From [Flexibacter] sp. ATCC 35103 (GTDB lineage Bacteria; Bacteroidota; Bacteroidia; Flavobacteriales; Flavobacteriaceae), in assembly GCF_001975985.1 (NCBI RefSeq), contig NZ_MTQF01000015.1, positions 1-64,000 of the forward strand: a DNA stretch of 64,000 bases. Direction: 5' to 3'. Below, piece after piece: positions 60,472-64,000 of the stretch (position 1 is its first letter; each line of letters opens with the position of its first letter). Below the pieces are notes generated by a model that ran no database searches, had not been told where the DNA came from, and was given only the letters and a program-made list of their open reading frames with translations. The position numbers were made by a program, and so were the translations under genes.

Positions 60472-62406
60472 ATGAAAAAATTAAGTTATTTAAGACCCAT
60501 TTTTAATTTTATAGCAATCGGGTTGCTAATTACGACTTTAAGCCGAATCTTTTTATTTTTTATTTTTAAAGACAGAGTAGTCGAAACCCCAAATTTCTGG
60601 TATATCTTTCCAATCGGACTTCGAATGGATTTGATTTTACTTTGTTATTTGTCATTTCTACCGGCAGTTTTAATTACTTTTATTCCGAATAAAGGACTCA
60701 GGTTTACCAATAATTTTTTAGTAATTTATAGCTTTTTATTCCTGTTTTTGATTCTTTTTGTAGAATTGGCTTCACCGGATTTTGTAAAGCAATACGATAC
60801 ACGTCCTAATAAAATTTTCTTAGATTACCTGATTTATCCTAAAGAAGTTGTTGGAATGCTTCTAAAAAGTTATCTGACTTCTATCATTGTCACTTTTATA
60901 ATTTTGGGAGTTGTACTTTATTTTGCTTTCAAAAAAGGAAAAAAATATTTCTATACTTCAAATACTGAATATAAATTTAAATTAATGGTTTTTCCGTTAG
61001 TTGCTTTTTTATTGTTTTTTGGTGCACGATCCAGTCTTACTTCAAAACGCCCGATAAATGCCAGTAATGCGGTTTTTTCAACAGATCAGTTGACGAATAC
61101 TTTAGGATTAAATTCATTTTATACCGTAGCTTTTGCAGCTTATTCTATCAAAAATGAAGGAAATACCAAAATGTATGGTAAAATGGATGAGGCTGAAGCA
61201 ATCGCCCGTGTAAAAAAATACATGATTGCCGGACCAAATGATTTTACAGATGCTGAGATTCCGTTTCTTCATGTAGAAAAACCGGATACACTTTTAAAGA
61301 AACCTTATAATTTAGTCATTTTTCTGCAAGAAAGTTTAGGTGCAGAATATGTTGGAATTTTAGGTGGAAAACCTCTAACACCTGAATTTGATAAACTATC
61401 AAAAGAAGGATTATTGTTTACCAATTTGTATTGCACAGGAACAAGAAGCGTTCGCGGAATTGAAGCAGTTGTAACCGGATTTTTGCCATCGCCATCAGAA
61501 AGTGTTGTGAAACTTGGAAACTCTCAGCAGGGATTTTTTACACTTGCTGATGCTTTAAAACAAAAAGGGTACGATACCAGTTTTATTTATGGCGGAATGG
61601 CCAATTTTGATAATATGGCTTCGTTTTTTAACGGAAACGGTTTTGAGGATATTGTAGATCAGGAAGATTTTGAATCTGATGGAAATAAATATGCGTTTAA
61701 AGGAACCTGGGGTTATTCTGATGAAGATTTGGTAACAAAAGCAAATAATTACTTTAAAGCAAAAGCAAATAAACCCTTCTTTTCATTAATGTTCTCAACT
61801 TCAAATCATGAACCTTTTGAATATCCGGCAGGAAGAATCAAACCGTATGACAAAATACCTGCAACGGTAAACAATGCTATGAAATATGCTGATTTCTCTA
61901 TTGGGAAGTTTTTTGAAATGGCGAAGAAAGAGCCGTATTTCAAAAATACTATTTTCATCGTAATAGCAGATCATAACACCAGAACTTATGGTAAAAATTT
62001 AGTGCCAATTAATAAGTTTCATATTCCTGCTTTGATAATAGGACCTGGAGTTCCAAAAGGAACGTCTTATAGCAAACTGGCAAGTCAGATCGATATTCCA
62101 CCAACGTTATTAAGTTATTTGGGACTTTCGTTTGAAACGCCAATGGTAGGAAGAAATCTAAATAAATTAGATCCAAAAACACAAGGAAGATCGATCATGC
62201 AATTTAATGATATCAATGCTTTTAGAGTAGAAAATCAGGTGGTGATTATGCAGCCAAATTTGAAACCTTTGCAATTCGAAATCAAAAATGATACGACTTT
62301 AATTCCGGTTAAATTAAATGAAGAATTGGCAAAAGATGCCTTGGCGCATGTAATTACAGCAGGAAATTTATACAAGGAAAATAAATACAAGTTGAGGAAG
62401 AAATAA
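60472..62406 (+). CDS. LtaS-type sulfatase/phosphoglycerol transferase
   Basis: A 644-residue membrane enzyme: five transmembrane helices (about 10-195), then an extracytoplasmic sulfatase-fold domain (about 270-620). FLQESLGAEYVGILGG holds metal ligands, the nucleophile region reads GTRSVRGIEA with Ser in the usual Thr/Ser place, and FIVIADHN and FHIPALIIGPG follow. The family transfers phosphoglycerol or phosphoethanolamine groups to envelope glycans or lipids; the acceptor here is unknown. Confidence 0.88.
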   Translation: MKKLSYLRPIFNFIAIGLLITTLSRIFLFFIFKDRVVETPNFWYIFPIGLRMDLILLCYLSFLPAVLITFIPNKGLRFTNNFLVIYSFLFLFLILFVELASPDFVKQYDTRPNKIFLDYLIYPKEVVGMLLKSYLTSIIVTFIILGVVLYFAFKKGKKYFYTSNTEYKFKLMVFPLVAFLLFFGARSSLTSKRPINASNAVFSTDQLTNTLGLNSFYTVAFAAYSIKNEGNTKMYGKMDEAEAIARVKKYMIAGPNDFTDAEIPFLHVEKPDTLLKKPYNLVIFLQESLGAEYVGILGGKPLTPEFDKLSKEGLLFTNLYCTGTRSVRGIEAVVTGFLPSPSESVVKLGNSQQGFFTLADALKQKGYDTSFIYGGMANFDNMASFFNGNGFEDIVDQEDFESDGNKYAFKGTWGYSDEDLVTKANNYFKAKANKPFFSLMFSTSNHEPFEYPAGRIKPYDKIPATVNNAMKYADFSIGKFFEMAKKEPYFKNTIFIVIADHNTRTYGKNLVPINKFHIPALIIGPGVPKGTSYSKLASQIDIPPTLLSYLGLSFETPMVGRNLNKLDPKTQGRSIMQFNDINAFRVENQVVIMQPNLKPLQFEIKNDTTLIPVKLNEELAKDALAHVITAGNLYKENKYKLRKK

Positions 62407-62412
62407 CTTTTT

Positions 62413-62488
62413 TCACCATATAAGTAATATAAGAAAATTTAAGTTTTGCCGCGTGCAATTTAAATGAACTTATATTACTTATATGGTT
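62413..62488. repeat. ACCATATAAGT inverted repeat, copy 2
   Basis: Near-perfect arms ACCATATAAGTAATATAAG (left, from 62415) and CTTATATTACTTATATGGT (right, to 62487) surround about 35 bases. The right arm is identical to the copy at 16532-16554. It lies between convergent genes. Confidence 0.85.
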
Positions 62489-62502
62489 AAGAAAAAATCT
62501 TA

Positions 62503-63591
62503 TTATTTTTTAAAATAAAGCGACAACAAACTCTGAGCAGCTGCAAAAGGTGATATTTCATCGTTTTGCACTGCTTTTTTGTTTTGTTCTAACTGCGAAA
62601 TAATTTCAGGCTGATTGTAGAAATTCAGTTTCAATTGCTCGTTAATCGTTTCCATCATCCAGAACTGATTTTGTTCTTTTCGTTTTTCAGGAAAGAAACC
62701 CGATTCATTTGTTTGTACAAAATATTGAGAAATAGTATCCCAGATTTCTGAAATACCTTCTTTTGTAATAGCGCTGCAAGTCGTGACTTTTGGCTGCCAG
62801 TTTGATTTTTTTGGAGGGAATAAATGCAAAGCCCTGTTGAATTCCAGTTTTGCCTGATTTGCTTTTTTAATATTATCACCGTCAGCTTTATTGATCACAA
62901 TTGCATCCGCCATTTCCATAATACCACGTTTAATACCCTGAAGTTCATCACCGGCACCGGAAATTTTTAGTAATAAAAAAAAGTCAACCATACTATGCAC
63001 TGCAGTTTCACTTTGTCCAACACCAACCGTTTCAATAATAATAGTATCAAAACCTGCGGCTTCACATAAAATGATTGATTCGCGTGTTTTTCGGGCTACA
63101 CCGCCCAAAGTATCTCCGGAAGCACTTGGTCTGATAAAAGCGTTTTCATCTTTTACCAATTCTTCCATGCGTGTTTTATCTCCAAGAATACTTCCGTGTG
63201 AAAGTGAACTACTTGGGTCAACTGCCAAAACGGCAACTTTTTTGCCTAATTGCGTTAGGAAACTTCCAAAAGCTTCGATGAAAGTACTTTTTCCAACTCC
63301 GGGAACACCTGTAATTCCTATTCTGATCGATTTATTAGCGTGAGGCAAACATCCATTAATAACTTCATTTGCTTTTGCAGTGTGTTCAGGATTTGTACTT
63401 TCTACCAAAGTAATCGCACGACTAAGTGATGTAATGTTTTCGTTTAAAATTCCATCAATCAATTCGACAGAAGAAGGTTGTTGTCTTCTGTTTTGCTTAA
63501 TTTGATTGATAGCAGCAACATTGGTGATTTCAGGAGGTGAAATTCCGGCTTTTTCGTGTAAACTGCTTGATTGATTTTTTGAACTGGACAA
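62503..63591 (-). CDS. meaB: methylmalonyl-CoA mutase-associated GTPase MeaB
   Basis: A 362-residue G3E GTPase that protects and reloads methylmalonyl-CoA mutase. Walker A is GVPGVGKS (95-102), with DPSSSLSHGSILGDKTRM and IETVGVGQSE as the switch regions and NKADG as the guanine-binding motif. It serves mutA/mutB at 11194-15275, some 47 kb away. It appears to start at TTG (63591); there is no alternative ATG near. Confidence 0.94.
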   Translation of the reverse strand: MSSSKNQSSSLHEKAGISPPEITNVAAINQIKQNRRQQPSSVELIDGILNENITSLSRAITLVESTNPEHTAKANEVINGCLPHANKSIRIGITGVPGVGKSTFIEAFGSFLTQLGKKVAVLAVDPSSSLSHGSILGDKTRMEELVKDENAFIRPSASGDTLGGVARKTRESIILCEAAGFDTIIIETVGVGQSETAVHSMVDFFLLLKISGAGDELQGIKRGIMEMADAIVINKADGDNIKKANQAKLEFNRALHLFPPKKSNWQPKVTTCSAITKEGISEIWDTISQYFVQTNESGFFPEKRKEQNQFWMMETINEQLKLNFYNQPEIISQLEQNKKAVQNDEISPFAAAQSLLSLYFKK

Positions 63592-63671
63592 AATGTATTT
63601 TTTGATACTGTAAAAGTACAGAAAACAAAAACAGTTTCAAAAAAGGATTTTCTTTGAAACTGTTGGTTTTA

Positions 63672-63756
63672 TTCGCCACGAATTCACGAATTATTTTTGA
63701 ATTTAAAGACAAAGTTTAAAACTTATGCGCATTCATTCGTGAATTCGTGGCTATAA
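63672..63756. repeat. CCACGAATTCACGAATT inverted repeat
   Basis: CGCCACGAATTCACGAATTA (from about 63674) pairs with ATTCGTGAATTCGTGGC (ending about 63752). It lies between meaB and the edge gene; only one copy in the window. Confidence 0.75.
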
Positions 63757-63759
63757 AAA

Positions 63760-64000
63760 TTAATAAGCTGCTGTAAAACGAACTTGGTGATGTTTTGCAT
63801 TTTCTGCTTCATCCGCAATAACAACTGCTAAATCTTCTACAGAAAGGATACTTCTTTGTTCTTCATTAAATACCGGATTGTCCAGACCTAAACGATATTT
63901 TCCTGTTCTTCCGGTTGTAATTCCCTGATGCATTTCGAAAGCAGGACTGAAAAATGCCCAGTCTAATTCTTTTTCTTCTTTCAGGATATTCAAATAATCT
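63760..64000 (-). CDS. NAD(P)H-binding oxidoreductase (NmrA/YwnB-like), partial
   Basis: The last 80 residues of a protein that continues beyond the window; the frame is open to position 64000. DWAFFSPAFEMHQGITTGRTG, then ILSVEDLAVVIADEAE and HQVRFTAAY, fit the C-terminal part of YwnB/NmrA-like NAD(P)-binding proteins. The nucleotide-binding N-terminus is not visible. Confidence 0.75.
   Translation of the reverse strand, partial: DYLNILKEEKELDWAFFSPAFEMHQGITTGRTGKYRLGLDNPVFNEEQRSILSVEDLAVVIADEAENAKHHQVRFTAAY

Overview
The window is a stretch of chromosome from a flavobacterium (phylum Bacteroidota), most like Flavobacterium itself. The evidence is AT-rich DNA, no strong Shine-Dalgarno sites, many promoters with the Bacteroidetes -7 motif TANNTTTG, and recognisable flavobacterial genes: a PafA-type alkaline phosphatase, a long-form GAPDH, heterodimeric methylmalonyl-CoA mutase, SusC-type carboxypeptidase-regulatory/plug domains, and the order dnaA - LMW phosphatase - tetrapyrrole-methylase-like protein. 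No prophage, insertion sequence, CRISPR array or classical defence island is visible. Most genes are core housekeeping.

Layout. 1-290: the end of an rRNA operon (5S) and its terminators. 653-11142: PafA phosphatase; alanine dehydrogenase with a divergent Lrp regulator; GAPDH; HtrA protease; the dapF-acetyltransferase-mltG cell-wall cluster; a lysozyme-like protein. 11194-21446 (minus strand): mutB, a RelE/ParE toxin-antitoxin pair, mutA, an FtsB/DivIC-like protein, udk, a dienoyl-CoA-reductase-like SDR, an aminotransferase, then RsmI-like/LMW-PTP/dnaA. The mutase GTPase meaB lies far away at 62503-63591. 21633-29740: thioesterase, YigZ, HAD, ribD, acetyltransferase, lipoprotein, prmC, MacB-like permease, hisS. 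30049-39459: tRNA-Trp, grpE-dnaJ, an ABC exporter, a sigma54-type response regulator without a DNA-binding domain, a half DEAD-box protein, hydrolases. 40593-50269: mtaB, a hypothetical gene bracketed by matching repeats, FabG-like SDR, scramblase-like protein, an ECF sigma / membrane protein / VWA operon, a propeller-like protein, PPK2. 50583-64000: a PhoX-like lipoprotein with a di-haem peroxidase, a LytS/LytTR two-component pair flanked by outer-membrane proteins, MATE exporter, LtaS-type transferase, MeaB, and a truncated oxidoreductase at the edge.

Two things stand out. First, the three-gene minus-strand operon at 44407-48112 encodes an ECF sigma factor, a single-pass membrane protein in the anti-sigma position that ends in a TonB-plug-like module, and a von Willebrand A protein carrying a related plug module after a carboxypeptidase-regulatory domain; neither plug has a beta-barrel. 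This may be an envelope signalling system. Second, many of the larger intergenic gaps hold dispersed inverted repeats from at least ten families (CAGT-word palindromes, CCCGA..TCGGG mini-palindromes, a flavo-1-like structured element, GTCATTGCGAGG elements and others), often stacked or nested and sometimes carrying promoter-like motifs.

All functional calls rest on reading motifs by eye; no database search was run.
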